Positions 1 through 12,325 of a stretch of 64,000 nucleotides of DNA are shown piece by piece. A program made the translations under genes and the position numbers. Origin of the DNA: Ophiobolus disseminans (Eukaryota; Ascomycota; Dothideomycetes; Pleosporales; Phaeosphaeriaceae); NCBI GenBank assembly GCA_010093685.1, contig MU006226.1, positions 12,964 through 76,963 of the forward strand, in the 5' to 3' direction. Below the pieces are notes generated by a model. That model did not search any database, was not told the DNA's origin, and saw only the letters and a program-made list of their open reading frames with translations. How positions within the stretch are numbered: position 1 is the stretch's first letter; each line of letters starts with the position of its first letter.

Positions 1-1258
1 TTTGCGCACTAGGCTTATCTATAAGATCTATGCATCACTAGCCACTAGACACCTAGGAAGAGAAGGAACATACAAGATACTAGCAAGAGACTACTTCTAG
101 CCTAGCATGTCTAATAACATACGTCGCTTTGTCCGCAACTGTAACATCTGTAGACGCATTAAGCTCTAGAGAGATAGGTTGCAAGGCTTCCTGAAACCAC
201 TGCTACTCCCTAAACGCATCTAGAAAGAGATCTTAATAGACTTTATTAAAGAACTACTAGAAAGCAATAGCTGTACAACACTTCTTGTTGTTATAGATTA
301 GTTAAGTAAGGATATTATTCTTATTCCCTTAAAAGACACTAGAGTAGAAATAGTTGCTTACAATTTCCTGCAGTATGTAGTTGCCTACTACTAGCTACCT
401 AATGCTATTGTCTCCGACCGTAGTACCTAGTTTACTAGTTATTTCTAGGCTATTCTAACTAAGATAATAAACATCACACGCCGCTTATCTACAGTATAGC
501 ATCTATAGACTAATAGATCTACTAAGAGAATAAACAGCATTATTAAAGCCTATCTCCGCGCCTTTATTAGGTAGGGACAAAGCAATTAGGTAGACCTTCT
601 CCTAATAGCCTCAATTGCTATCAAAGGACGCGAAGCAAGGTTAATAAGGGTCTTACCCTTCTTCCTTCAACATGGCTACAATGTTGACCCTATCTAATTA
701 GACATCTCTTAAGAACTAAACTAAGAAGAGCTAGAAGCACATCTGCGACCTAATTATAACAAGGCAAAGGCAATTGTTAAGAAGCTTAAGCATGCTTTTA
801 ATATAGCATAAACTACAATAGCTAAAGCATAGCAAGAGCAGGAGCGTTAGGTAAACAAGCATAGGCATAAGCCTCCTACACTGCAAGTGAATAACAAAGT
901 CTAGCTCTCCTACAGGAAGCAACTGTCAAATAGAAGACTAAACAAGAAACTTAACTAGAAAAATGCTAAATACACAGTTATTGAGGTTATTAGCCTACAC
1001 TCAGTTAGGCTTAATATACTACTAGGTATCTATAATGTCTTCTACATTAACCGCCTAAGGCTAGCCTCCTTAGATCCCTTCCCTAGCTAGCCTAATAACG
1101 ACACTTAACTAGCACCTGTCCTAGTTAATAGAGAACTAGAATTAGAAGTGGAACAGATTATAGCTAAAGTGACCTACAGAAACAGACTGTTCTTTAAGGT
1201 CAAATAGACTAGATATGCCCTAACAACTTTTAAGCTAGCAGAAAATCTTAAAGACAAC
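1..1258 (+). pseudogene. Gypsy G2 polyprotein: integrase part, cut by the window edge
   Basis: Ty3/gypsy integrase, the enzyme that inserts the cDNA copy into the genome. Reading from base 14, the frame shows an H-H/C-C zinc-binding head (the CX2C is at about 140-151), an integrase core with an IDF strand near 237 and a DR-S/T segment near 417, then a basic C-terminal part up to 1258. More than 20 in-frame TAG/TAA codons sit where CAG, CAA or TGG is expected, so it is dead through RIP. Reverse transcriptase and gag lie left of the window. The frame is split at 1258 by copia C1 and resumes at 8842. The family assignment is secure; activity is excluded. Confidence 0.88.
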
Positions 1259-1431
1259 TGTTAGAGAATTGAGGTTTGAGCCGAGGCTAATCACGAGATT
1301 AGGCCGGGAACACGGGGATCAAGGCCCCGACGTAGGGTATATAACCTGGATTTTCATCCGATCTTTCCTAAGTAGTTATCTGATCAATACACTCATTTCA
1401 ATTAAAGTTCTAACGTCTCTCAGCAACAACA
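1259..1431 (+). repeat. C1 5' LTR
   Basis: A 173-bp LTR containing a TATA-like GTATATAA at about 1337 that would start the element transcript. It differs from the 3' LTR only by transitions and is bounded by TG...CA. Confidence 0.92.
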
Positions 1432-1564
1432 GTTATGAGCCCAGCGCTTTAGGATCGTAGAGTTAATTCTCCCTGCGTACCTAGCACTGCTGAGAGTGTT
1501 AGAACGATCACACTACTCTATTATCTCCTAATCTACACACGCACGATAAACGACGACAGAGTCG

Positions 1565-4500
1565 ATGCACACAATGCGCTCCTTAAAAGCTGATCTAACT
1601 AGCCGTACTAGTACGCCTAACTCTAGTTCTATTGCGCAGGCAAAGGAATCTAGGATCTCGTCGATCTAGACAAGGAAATACAGGCCCCAATCGATGATCA
1701 GGCACCTAATTACCTAGAGCTCGATTCGCTCCCAGAGAAGCCTGCTAAAGAAACAAACGAGATGCTAGATTAGTAAAAGAAGATCCTCTAACAGAAGCTT
1801 ATAGAGTACAACAAGGCCAAGGAAGACTGCGCAGAAGCAATAATCACGCACCTAGAGGATATAGCCGTCTACAAAGTAGAGCTTAATTAGTAGAAGAGGA
1901 ATGTTGCTAAGCTTAGCAACGTGCTCGAATGGGTACACAAGACTGTTGCCTATAAGCTGCTAGCTCTAATTTAGATTATGCTTCTCGCAGAAGACCAGAC
2001 TACACTATAAGCCTTAATTAGGAAGCTAAAAGCAGAGCTTGCGCTAATTGACTCAACTACCTTAATGCTAATCCGCTAGCGATACCGCGAGCACCTTGCG
2101 AAGGCTCGCAACAGGCGGATTAAGCTAGAAACGTAGTTTACGCAGTGGCAGATGCTGTACACACAGGCTAGAGCTTAGCACCTTATAGAAGTTAAGGGTA
2201 ATCTAGTCCTTTAGGATTTTCTTAAGGCGATCGGAGCAAAGTTTGCACTAGAATAGGCAAGAAACCTTTAACAAATAATCCTAATAACAGCAGCTATAGG
2301 CGGAATAGCTATGACTATAGATTAGGTAGCCCGCATGTTCTCGCTCACTCTACAGGAGCACGAGATCACTAGCTTAGGAACTAGAGGGAAATCCGCTAGC
2401 GTGTTTGCGACTTTCGCGGGGGATAGATTACCCCCCTAAAGAAAGCGGTACCCTGCATCGAATACTAACTAACATAAGTGCCTATGCAAGCTAAGTAGAT
2501 CGCACAAGTAGACTCTACTAAATTGCTAACAGCTTAAGACAGCGTGTACTAGATTAAGCTTAGCTAGGCCGCTACCCCTTGCGCTAACGGACTTAGATTG
2601 AACTAAGATCTATAAGCGGCTAGCGAAAAAGGAAAATACAGAGCTACGCGAAAGTATAACTAACTTAGGTTGGAAACTAACAAGCACTGTCTAATTAATC
2701 TTCTCTAGAGGATTAGGCAAAGGCATAGCTTCTGCTAACTATCCTAGCTCGCTGCAAGCAGCCTTAATTGATCCTAGCTAGTTTAAGGATAATCTAGCAT
2801 TTAGGGTGTACAGCACTATTCAAGACACTCACCCACTGTCGATAAGCACTATCCTTAACGGCGGTGGAGCAGTGCATTTAGTTAATGATCGAAGCTTTAT
2901 TAAGGAAGGCACTTTTAGGAAGGCTGCTCTAGAAGATAGCATCGACGCTAGCACCTAGTCTCTACTAATCTTAGGCTATAGTAATTAAGTGATTAAGAAC
3001 GTGATTAACGGGGTCCAAGGCGAGAAGACAGAAGACTTAATACTTAAAAACGTCTAGATCGTCAAGGGTTTTCACGTCAACATCGTATCAGAGCACTTGC
3101 TTAAGAAGGCAAAGGTCTAGTATTTAGGCTTAGATAGTACTTTAAGACTCGGATCGATCAACAACAATATAGTGCTAGCTAAGCTTCACTGCTAGCATAA
3201 CCTTATATTCCTTGAATACAAGCCTATTTGCTCTTGTCTATCGTCCTTAATAATCGTAAACGCAACAAGAAGATTATAGCAGCCTTAGGTTAAGAGGGGC
3301 AATAAGGCTCTCTAGCACTAACGATTAGGGCATCTAGGACAGCAAGCGCTGCAAGCACTCGCTTATGCTGCGCAAAATGTAGAGATTGCTAGTACAAGAA
3401 GGGCTAAATGCACTAATTGCTTAGTTACACATGCCACTTAAGTTATCTCGCGCAGGCCTAGAGAGCGATCGCTACGACCCTACTACAGGATCTCGTGGGA
3501 TCTGTTTAACATGCCGAGAGGAAGGCTAGGAGAGCAGTAGACATTAATTATTAAGGAAGAGTTCTCTAGGAAGATCACGGTCGTGATTCTAATAGACAAG
3601 TCGCTAAAATCGATTATAGAGGCGATTACTAGTTACGTCGATTGAGCAGGCACTAAGTACAGCCTAAAGGTAGTGTACATCAACTAGGACAACGACGTAG
3701 CTACGAGACCTTAGCATAGGAGATTAAGGTACGAAGAATAGGCGATCGAAATAGGCATCGAAATTATCACTCCGCTATCCTACACCTATAAGCTAAGCGG
3801 CTTAGCTAAAAGAGCAGGAAGAGAGATTATTAAGAAGAGTGTAGTTATGCGACTGAGCGCAAACCTCCCTTAAGATCTCTAGCTAGATATTATAGAAGCA
3901 GCGGGTTATCTATACAACATAAGCCCGAACAAGCTGCACAACTATTAATCGCCTAACGAAGTCCTAGATAACTAGTTTTAGTAGTACTTCCGCTAGTACG
4001 AGCTAGCGCAAGTGAGGCATAGGACTGCCGATCTTCGACCTAATTAGAGTAGAATCTTTGCTTACGGCTGCCGCGCATACCCTTTGGATTAGGAGCGCGC
4101 AGCTAGGCGAGATAAACGGGGGTTCAAAGTTAACCTAAGAGGACATATTAGATACTTAATCGGATATTAAGCGTTAAACATCTACAGAATATAGGTCCTA
4201 ACGCTCGATTAAGTAATTACAACACAGAACGTCACCTTTAATAAGACTCTCTTCTATAAAGAAGCGAAGGAGGTAGGCATAATTAAGGAGCAGGCAGTTA
4301 GGCTTGTAGACATGCTCTATGACAGAGAAGTAATCGAAGAGCTAGATATTAATGTCTAGCTGCTTAGTGAGCAGGCAGCTAGGAGCGAAGAACCAGCTAC
4401 TAAGCAACAACTCGGGGGTAAGCAGGCTCAAGACCTTAAAAGTCCGCTAGGCCTAGCAGATAATTAAGAAGATAAGCAGGCAGAAACTGTGCAAGATGCG

Positions 4501-6888
4501 AACACGGCTAGTGACTATCTAAGAATCTGCACAAGCTAGGGTGATTAAACTAGACTTGCTACCCTAGAGGCGACTTCTAATCTAGAGATTGCAGGGAGCA
4601 GTTAGGCGCGACGCGATCGCGATAGTGTAGACAGCTAGCAGGAGGTGCACACTCCTGCAGTAGGAGCTAGTTTATTAATCACTAGAGGTTTAGAACCTCT
4701 ACGGGCTGCGCTAACGCGTGCAGCTAACCTTGCTGCTCGATCTACGCGCTATGCCTCTACAGTAGTAGGCGAAGTAGGGCTATTACAACTACTAACTACG
4801 AGATCAAGCAGGAGACTACGCGGTGCAGCTGTAGAAGGATTAGTGCACTAGTATCTGCCTTAAAGAACGAGGAGACTAAGAGATTAGACACCTAACGATT
4901 AACTAGGGGGTAGAAAAGACAAGAGAGGTATTTATGCATTAATCGCAGATGCTAATGTTCTTGATAGGCTATTAGATCTATAGAGCGACTTTTAGAATAC
5001 CTTTCTTCTAGGTGTAAATAGACCCTAGGATAAGCGATCGAGCTACAAGACACTAAATGCAGTGGTTATAGCGGCTATGCTTAGAGAGTAAGCGCTAAGA
5101 GCTACGATTAAGGGAAGTGCTCGCCTCTATTAAGATAAGCTTCTATCACCGCTAACAACATAGAAACAGCTAATGCAACATCTATACAAAGAGTTGTTTG
5201 AGCAAGCTTCTAAGAAGGAAGTCGATTAGCTATGCAAGTAAGGAACTTAGTCTAAGATCCTGAGATCGCAAGCCCTAAGTAGGCCTCTGCTGCTCAAATA
5301 GGTGTGGACATACAAGTTTAATTAAGACAGATACTTGCTTAAATGCAAAGCGCGGATCGTTGTGAGAGGTAATCTCTAAGAGAAGAACTTACTAAACTCT
5401 ACATATGCAGCTACTCTAGCTGCAAAGTCCTTCCGAGCGGCGATAGCAATCGCTGCTCGCTTTGATATAGAGATTATGTAGTACGATGTCGTAGGAGCAT
5501 TCCTTAATGCTAAGATCACGGCATAGGACCTAGTAATCTATAAGATGCTAGACAGGTTTAAGAAAGATAGAATGTGCGTAAGGCTCAACCGAGCGCTGTA
5601 CAGACTAAGAGATTTACCCCTGCTCTAGTATAAGGAGTTCTTAGGCACTCTCTAATCGCTAGGCCTAATAGCGGCAAAAGAAGAACTGTACCTGTTCTTC
5701 GATTAGGACCGCAAGATGCTAATCTTGTTTTATATAGATAACATCTTGCTAATGTATAAGATAAGCTATAAAGCTAAAGCTTAAAAGCTCTAGGCGTTAA
5801 TTAAAGAAAAGTACAAGATCTAAGATTAAGGGCTAGTGGAATAGTTCCTAGGCGTAAGAGTAGTAAGGAATCGCTAGAACTAATCAATTACGCTAGTCCA
5901 CGATACATACATTGACAAGATCACTAAGAGGTTTAGGCTTAAGGATAGAACATTCCCTTTAACACCACTCCTATTAGAGAAGCTAATTAAGAGCGATAGA
6001 GAAGCTACTAAGCAAGAGATCAAGGCATACTAATAGCGAGTAGGCTTAGTGCTGTACACGGCGATTATGCTACGCCTAGATATCGCGTTTTTAGTGTCTA
6101 GGTTGTCCCACTTCCTCACAAACCCCAGCGATTAGTATCTAAAAGCTATAGAGCGAGTGATTATGTACCTATACCGCATACGCTAGGAAGCAATCTAGTA
6201 TAGGAACTTTAATAGACTAGATCTGATAATCTGCGGGGACGCTTTATTCGCTGATAATTAAGAATCACGAAGATCCTCTTATAGGTATGTAGCAATGCTG
6301 TTTAGTAGGCTAATTCTTTAGAAAGCGGCTAGATAAGCGACTGTGACCACGTCGACAACAGAAGCTGAGCTAATCGCGCTTAAGCATGCGACTAAGGAAG
6401 CTATAGCGCTTAAGCGTTTCTTTAAGAAACTAATACTTAATCTAGGTAAACTGTAGAAGATCTAGTGTGATAATCAATAGACGATTAGGCTAGTAGTAGG
6501 GAAGAATAAGCGGATCACGACTCGTTTGCGCTATATTAACATACAAAACATGTAGCTGCGCTAGGAATATGCGAAAGGATTATTCTTAGTAGAGTACTTA
6601 GAAACAAGATTTATGCCTGCTAATAGGCTTACTAAGTCGCTTACGCGTCAACAGCTTAATCACTTTAAGAAGCTAATAAACTTCTAAGATGCAAGCAAGA
6701 TAATTATAATTACAGATCAGGATGCAGATGTAAGAGTAGAGAAGATCTAATTAGAAGTCACTTTCATCTACAATTAAGCCTAGTTTAGCGCTTAAGGCTT
6801 TTAAAGGAAGCTAAGCACGCTAAGAGCCTAGCAGAAGATTAAGAAAAAGAAAAAGAAAAGTGACAAGCTAGATTAGAAACCACATTAA
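1565..6888 (+). pseudogene. C1 Gag-Pol polyprotein (copia), RIP-inactivated
   Basis: One frame (frame 1 from about 1705) reads a Gag-like helical region with a Cys/His-rich patch near 2460-2530 and an aspartic protease segment near 2860 where the catalytic Asp reads Asn (NGGGAVHLVND). It continues through a pre-integrase H-H/C-C motif near 3320-3440, the integrase core, and a reverse transcriptase with FYIDNILL at about 5728 in place of YxDD. RNase H lies near 6230-6660, with the copia C-terminal signature MPANRLTKSL. Many TAG/TAA codons interrupt it. The 5' 130 bases are in another frame, so the exact start is uncertain. The last candidate stop is TAA at 6886-6888, touching the antisense gene's stop. 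Confidence 0.9.
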
Positions 6889-8310
6889 GAACTACCACCA
6901 CGACTAGCACCACTACTAATACCGCTACCCCTTCTAATAAAGTTGCTTATAGAGCGATCAAGATCGTTATAAATCTTCGCCGTCCTAGGCGAGTATATGC
7001 GCGTCTGATCACTAGTGTACTTAGGCGTCTTCTGTCGCTTAGATCGAAGTCGCTGGCGCGGAATTAAAAGACTATTATCCTTAAGAGCATTAGTAGTGTA
7101 GCTGTCAATTATATTGGACAGGCTAATGCGGTGACTAAGCGAGGATGCGGTCGAAGGGCGCCTACTTAATAGCCGAACAAAGCTAGTTAGCTGAGCAGCA
7201 AACATCGGCGGAGGAGGTAGAGCAGCGCGCGTACTAGGCATAAATAGGCTGTAGCTTAGATCAACGTAGCCTGAATTGTACACTAAGCTAGGCTAAGCAT
7301 AGTAACGGAGCTGCTAAGAAGGCGAGCGCAGCTGCTAATTAAGCTGCTAATATCTAGACTGCTGCTAATAATTAGGCTGCTGCTGCTAATACCTAGACTG
7401 CTACTAATAGCCACGCTAAGGCTGAAATCCTTACTGCTACTAATTTAGATAATGTCTACTCTAGTATAGCAATAGATCTTGAAGCGCTAATCGCTAAGAA
7501 GAAGGTAAGAGTAGAGATTATAGGAGTTGAGATCCTTAATTGCGCGACAATCTCTAAAGAGGTAAAGAGGGAGTAGCAGGAGACGAAGCAGGCGGAGCTC
7601 TTAATTAGTTTGATAACTTAGATAGTGTCTTAGCCGCCTTCGCTTTAGCTGCAGCCTTAGCTTTAGCAGTGTTGTTAGCATGCCAATCAGACTCAGCATC
7701 TCTAATCGCTTAAGCTAAGAAAGCGCGATTGCGCGCAAATCCCTTAGGCTATTAAAGGTTAGCGTAGTTAATTAGTCACAGAAAGGCTAAACTTACATTA
7801 CTTGCTTCTGCTAATTAAGATATCCTTAAGCAAGCTAGCGAGCGGGACTAAGAGCATTAGGACGCCTAAACAAGTTAGCAGTAATCAAGAGGTCAGCAGT
7901 GATCAAAACTTACATTAGAAAGCACGAGTGAGTGCTACACTTAATGCAGCGCTAGCTATTAGAGGGACCTAGCTGAGTATAGCACACAACGTTCTTCTGG
8001 CTATTAAATATCTTCTACACGCAACGCTAGCACGGATCTAGGCGGCGCGGCGGCGATCCTAGAAGCCTAGAAGCCCCTCTACTTATCACTAGCTCCTGCA
8101 ACGTTGTAGGGTAGCGCGCGGATCGACGGCTAAGCGTAGAAGATTGAGCGGGCTTAGGCTTAGGCTCAGCATTAAGGGCAGTGGATCGCTTCTTGCCGTG
8201 AAGCCTGTCGAGGTAGGCTTGCTGAGCAGCTAAAAGCTGTTTCTTAGAAGGCTAAGCGACAGTTAGCAAGAGATAAGAACGAGATTAAAAGCAATTAGGG
8301 GTCTCACTAT
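6885..8310 (-). pseudogene. Antisense spliced gene inside copia C1, cysteine-cluster protein
   Basis: Unrecognised gene on the strand opposite pol, filling the space between pol and the 3' LTR. Exons: 8251-7914, 7865-7802 and 7748-6885, with a first exon ending at 8308. Introns: 8307-8252 (56 nt, GTGAGA...CTTAG), 7913-7866 (48 nt, GTAAGT...TGCTAAC...TTTAG) and 7801-7749 (53 nt, GTAATG...GCTAAC...AATAG). Splicing joins all exons in one frame of about 420 codons, whose only stops are TAG/TAA, most easily explained as RIP of CAG/CAA/TGG. The protein has a Lys/Pro/Ser-rich N-part, a cluster CX2CX12CX11CX2CX4C (about 8040-7930), an Ala/Lys-rich helix, a Gln/Tyr-rich repeat (7470-7300) and a basic, Ser-rich C-terminus open for 132 codons. 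The likely start codon is near 8308 and mutated. A zinc-binding nuclear protein is possible; function unknown. Confidence 0.75.
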
Positions 8311-8663
8311 AATAATAGATAATGTAAAGGTAGAGAGTAGAAAGATAAGAGTTGAGTTCGTTGATATATGCCTCTTGGACCCTAGATCGGAGCGGTGACT
8401 TAACTAACGGCAGCTCAATCTCACCGCAAACAGGCAGGCTAATCTCGCACACCTCTTAGTAAGGCAACAACAATCGCTAGTATTATGTTAAACGCCTTAT
8501 AGGCCACTCACTTAAGAGCGCTTAGCACAAATCTCCGACAAGCCCGACAGGTAGCAATAATCTAATTAATCTTACCTTACCGCATAAGGAGTAAAGCAAT
8601 AGATTAGCTTAGTCACTCTGCACGAACAGTCTCTTTCTCTTAGAGCAAACAGACTAGGGGGTG

Positions 8664-8836
8664 TGTTAGAGAATTAAGGTTTAAGCCGAGGCTGATCACG
8701 AGATTAGGCCGGGAACACGGGGATTAAGGCCCCGACGTAGGGTATATAACCTAGATTTTCATCTGATCTTTCCTAAGTAGTTATCTGATCAATACACTCA
8801 TTTCAATTAAAGTTCTAACGTCTCTCAGCAACAACA
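8664..8836 (+). repeat. C1 3' LTR
   Basis: 173 bp, preceded by the polypurine run AGGGGG at 8656-8661. In this copy several TpG/CpA positions read TpA. Confidence 0.92.
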
Positions 8837-8841
8837 ACAAC

Positions 8842-8988
8842 ACTGCTCTAGATAAGTAGGAAACCTTCACTGCTCTATACCGCAATCAACGCTCTAAGTT
8901 GCTTCTAGCTGGATTTAGAAGAGGCGATAAAGGACAGTTCCTAATACACTAATACACAACACCTACAAGAACTAGAGAAGAGGGGTAA
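8842..8988 (+). pseudogene. G2 polyprotein C-terminal tail and polypurine tract
   Basis: Resumes the G2 frame interrupted at 1258 for about 40 codons, then stops shortly before a purine-rich tract (AGAGAAGAGGGG) directly upstream of the 3' LTR. No extra ORF lies between pol and LTR in this family, unlike G1 and C1. Confidence 0.75.
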
Positions 8989-9327
8989 TGTAAGAGGTTA
9001 GACCTCTACTATCCTTAGTAGATACACTTTAGTTTATTAGAACATTATAGAACGTTATAGAATGTCCTAGAACGTTATAGAATGTCCTAGAACGTTATAG
9101 AATGTCCTAGAACGTTATAGAATGTCCTAGAATGTTATAGAATGTCCTAGAACTAGCTAGAACAAGATATGTTCTTCTAACAGCTAACAAATGCTAATGT
9201 ATGTAGAAACTTCTAGAAGCTAGCAGTCTGCTATAAAGTCAGCCTGCTCTCTAGCTCTAGATAGACTCTATCGAATTCATCTCTGTTTAACCTAGCCTTC
9301 CTGCTGTCTTCAGCCTAGCCCCTTACA
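8989..9327 (+). repeat. G2 3' LTR with internal 20-bp tandem repeat
   Basis: 339 bp, starting TGTAAGAGG and ending CCCCTTACA (inverted ends). Between about 9043 and 9153 a roughly 20-bp unit (TAGAACGTTATAGAATGTCC) is repeated five to six times. Other copies of this LTR at 11819, 34411, 48403 and 49305 carry different numbers of related units. Confidence 0.87.
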
Positions 9328-11790
9328 CAGAAGCATCCTACACCTACAAACACAAACAAAGCGCAAGTAAGAAGAGAGTAGTACCTATAGGCAATAAATA
9401 AAGCTAAATTAAGCTATTAGGACACCTTCCTGCAAGATGCTAAAGGCAAAGATATCTTTAAAGCGCTACGCTACACTAAGAAGAGAACTATAAGAGCTAT
9501 TCTAGAACTGCAATACTAACAGAATAGAGAGATAAGAATAGCAAAGGAATTTAAAGAGCAATGTACAGCTTTTACAACAACTCTATTCTCTAGCCCCCTA
9601 CGCATAAATACACAACTACACTAGAGCGGATACACATAAGGAAAGTAGGACTAGAAAGAAGAGTTAGACGAGATCGAAGTCTATAATGCTATCTTTGCTA
9701 GCAATTAAAAGAAAGCGCTAGGTACAGATTAGCTCTTCTTCGCTATTCTACGCAAGGCCTACAAAGCAATAAGCAAAGTGTTTTTTCTTCTCTATAGGGC
9801 GCTGTTTGTTGCAGGATACTACCCTAGGGCTTAGAGAGAAGCAATTGGAGTTATACTACTAAAAGCAAACAAAAAGAACTATTCGCTACTAAAAGCCTAC
9901 AGAGTTATCTCTCTTCTAAATTGCCTAGGAAAAGCAGTTAAGAAGATCCTAGCTACAAGAGAGTGATTGAAGCAGAACCTATTTAAGTAGAAGAAAGCCT
10001 AATTCAGCCAAGCAGCTGTGTCTGCTAGCTTAGCTTCTTCCCAGACAATAAGCTATTGTATAAAAAGCATGTTTAAAACAAGGTTGCTATGGCACAGCAA
10101 GTCTTCTAGCGCCTACTACGCCTAGGAAATACTTAAAGAGGCTTAAGTACATAGGCAACAAGGCAGCTCTACGTTGCGTGCGTCTCCTTAGTGGCAGACT
10201 ATGGAGTGCAGCTATAGTAGGGCAAAAGAAAAAACTATTTACTTAAGGAGTATCAGCTACTGCAGAACTTAGCGCTACGCCAAATTCTTAGGGCCTTTAA
10301 AGGATTACCTACTAAGGCTATAGAAATTGAAGCAGCTACCTTGCCAATAAAACTTCGAGCTGAAAAGCTCTGCCAACAATATGCTATTAGAATCCTATCT
10401 TTAGGAAAAACCATTCTATTAGAGAAGCAATATAGTAATAGAAGCAGCTTTGTATTAGCACACAGCTAAGAGAGCTTGTAAACAGAACACAAGAACAACG
10501 CAATATAGAAGAGATCTCTATTTTTCTAGCTAAGCCGTAGAGCAAGCTAGCTTCAGCCTATACTAGCATCACTATCTTAAAAAGCAGCAAGTCTAAAACA
10601 GCAAACCGCTATAAGCAATGGCTGCAAGACCAAAAAGAGAAAGAGAAGGAAACTACACTAGTGCTGCTATACACAGACGGCTTAAAGATAGGAGAGGAAG
10701 TAGCTGCATGATACTGTCAAGTTTCTGCACAGGGCACATTTATCCAAGCCAAAAACTAGAGCCTAGGAGACAAAGTAGAGATTATAGACGCTGAACTTGC
10801 AGTAGTGCACAACGCTCTTAAGAACCTCTAATAACAAAACCTACAAGGAAAGGAAATACACGTCTTTGTAGATAGCTAAGCAGCTCTTAAAAGGCTACAA
10901 AAGGTCTCTCTAACAGAAGGCTAAAAAGTGTGCTATGAAATTACAGAACACTGCAAACAGATTGTACTACAGAACAACAAGATCCTAATAACCTAGGTCC
11001 TAGGACACTAAGAGATTTAAGGCAACAAGCACGCAGATAGGCTAGCTAAGGCGGGCTTAAAATAAAAGGCAAAGGACCCTCTTACTACGCTTAGCTATCT
11101 TAAGAGAAAGGCAAAGGAGGAGATCCTACACACATGGAAACAAGACTAGAAACAAATAAGAGAAAGAGAAAAGGGCAAGGCCTACAGCAAAGCTACACGA
11201 GATACACTAAAGATCTCATACAAGATGCAGCTACTTTCTAACCCTAAGAAAGTACAGACTGCTTACTACTAGCTTAAGCTTTAGAAGAGGCTTTTTTAAG
11301 CAATTCTCTAATGCTATAGGCAAAGACGACACAGGAGAATGCTTTAGTAGCTGCAAGTCCTCGCAAACACCTTAGCACTTTCTTCTACACTGTAAACACT
11401 ATAGAAGAGAGAGAAAGAGAATAGCAACAGCCCTAGACACGTCTTTTCTTACACTACTACAACTCTTCAGCACAACAAAGAGAAGGGCTGCCTTACTAAC
11501 CTTTCTGAAAAACACTAATATTGCTACAGCTAATTAGCTGCTAGCAGCAGGAGCTCCTTAAGCCTACCACAACGAGTTAAACCACAAGTGAGGATAAAAA
11601 GAGAACACAGGCAGAGATGCACAACGCAGGTGGAAGACTGCAGCTAATAGCACTAAGCTTTAGAGCCCTAGGAAAGAGGGATTAGCAAAGTATGCGCAGC
11701 GCTCTAAGCCCCTAGGGCTGCATAAGCATCATTGTATTTATGCTAGCAATAGATAGTGCAATGTAAATGATTTAAAAAATTAAAAAAAAA
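9328..11790 (+). pseudogene. LINE (Tad-like) ORF2 fragment: reverse transcriptase and RNase H
   Basis: Non-LTR retrotransposon remnant. The reverse transcriptase begins near 9680 with a KALGTD-type segment and continues with ISLLNCLGK near 9915. RNase H follows near 10650-11060 (YTDG, then the DAEL and FVDS strands). A 3' UTR ends in A-rich sequence at 11763-11790. It is colinear with the minus-strand LINE at 35271-39605. Its 5' part is missing here because G2 inserted into it: the G2 LTR ends at 9327 and LINE sequence starts in mid-ORF2. In-frame TAG/TAA codons are frequent. Confidence 0.85.
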
Positions 11791-11818
11791 CGTCACTTCT
11801 TAGATAAGTTTGTATCTG

Positions 11819-12117
11819 TGTAAGGGGCCAGGCAGAAGACTGCAGAAAGGCTAGGTTTAACCGTGATGAATTCGATGGAGTCTATCTAGAGCCAGAGAGC
11901 AGGCTGACTTTATAGCAGACTGCTAGCTTCTGGAAGTTTCTACATACCTTAGCATTTGTTAGCTGTCAGAAGAACATATCTTGTTCTAGCTAGTTCCCGG
12001 ATATTCCATGACATTCCAGGACATTCCATGATGTTCTATGTTCTTCCACGATGTTCCATGTTGTTCCATTGAACCGAAGTGACTCCACTAAGGATAGCAG
12101 AGGTCTAACCTCTTACA
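11819..12117 (-). repeat. G2-family LTR, reverse orientation
   Basis: 299 bp, TGTAAGGGG...CCTCTTACA, the reverse complement of the 8989 LTR with fewer tandem units. No matching 5-bp duplication flanks it, so whether it is a solo LTR or the end of a lost element is unclear. It is less RIP-altered than the 8989 copy. Confidence 0.8.
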
Positions 12118-12325
12118 CACGAGGCCTCTAAGCCTGCAGGCCTTTGCGCCTGAGGACATGCGCTGCAAAGAAGGGGGATATTGTTAGGCGTGCGTGAACG
12201 AGGCGTAGCCTCCCGTGACATAGCCTGTACGAAATATACTGTTCCGCACACTATGATCAATGTTCATTGATCATACATACCTTTTTGTTTGCATGGCGTA
12301 GTGGGTGCGGACCTGCGTCCTGACA
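12118..12325 (+). mobile_element. Copia C4 3' end: polypurine tract and 3' LTR
   Basis: A short internal tail with purine tract AAGAAGGGGGATAT ends at 12181, followed by a 144-bp LTR (12182-12325, TGTTAGGCG...GTCCTGACA). The same LTR occurs in reverse at 49002-49154 as a solo LTR with a perfect duplication, which fixes its ends. Confidence 0.8.

Larger units (their letters stand above)
1259..8836 (+). mobile_element. Copia C1, complete 7.6-kb Ty1/copia element inserted in G2
   Basis: Two 173-bp direct LTRs (1259-1431 and 8664-8836) start TGTTAGAG and end ACAACA. They differ at six positions, all transitions. The 5-bp target duplication ACAAC is present at 1254-1258 and 8837-8841. After the 5' LTR a primer-binding-like GTTATGAGCCC follows (the same motif follows the C2 LTR), and a G-run polypurine tract precedes the 3' LTR. 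The element is longer than usual for copia because about 1.8 kb downstream of pol holds an antisense gene (6885-8310). RIP mutations run throughout. Confidence 0.93.

Noticed and set aside
6885..7283. A stand-alone 132-codon gene
   Set aside because: It is the 3' part of the last exon of the antisense C1 gene; the frame continues upstream to 7748 through RIP-type TAG codons only.
9328..12117. A composite transposon bounded by inverted G2 LTRs
   Set aside because: The left LTR has its own polypurine tract and Pol upstream, so it is the 3' LTR of G2, and the LINE between is a separate element; no common target duplication exists.
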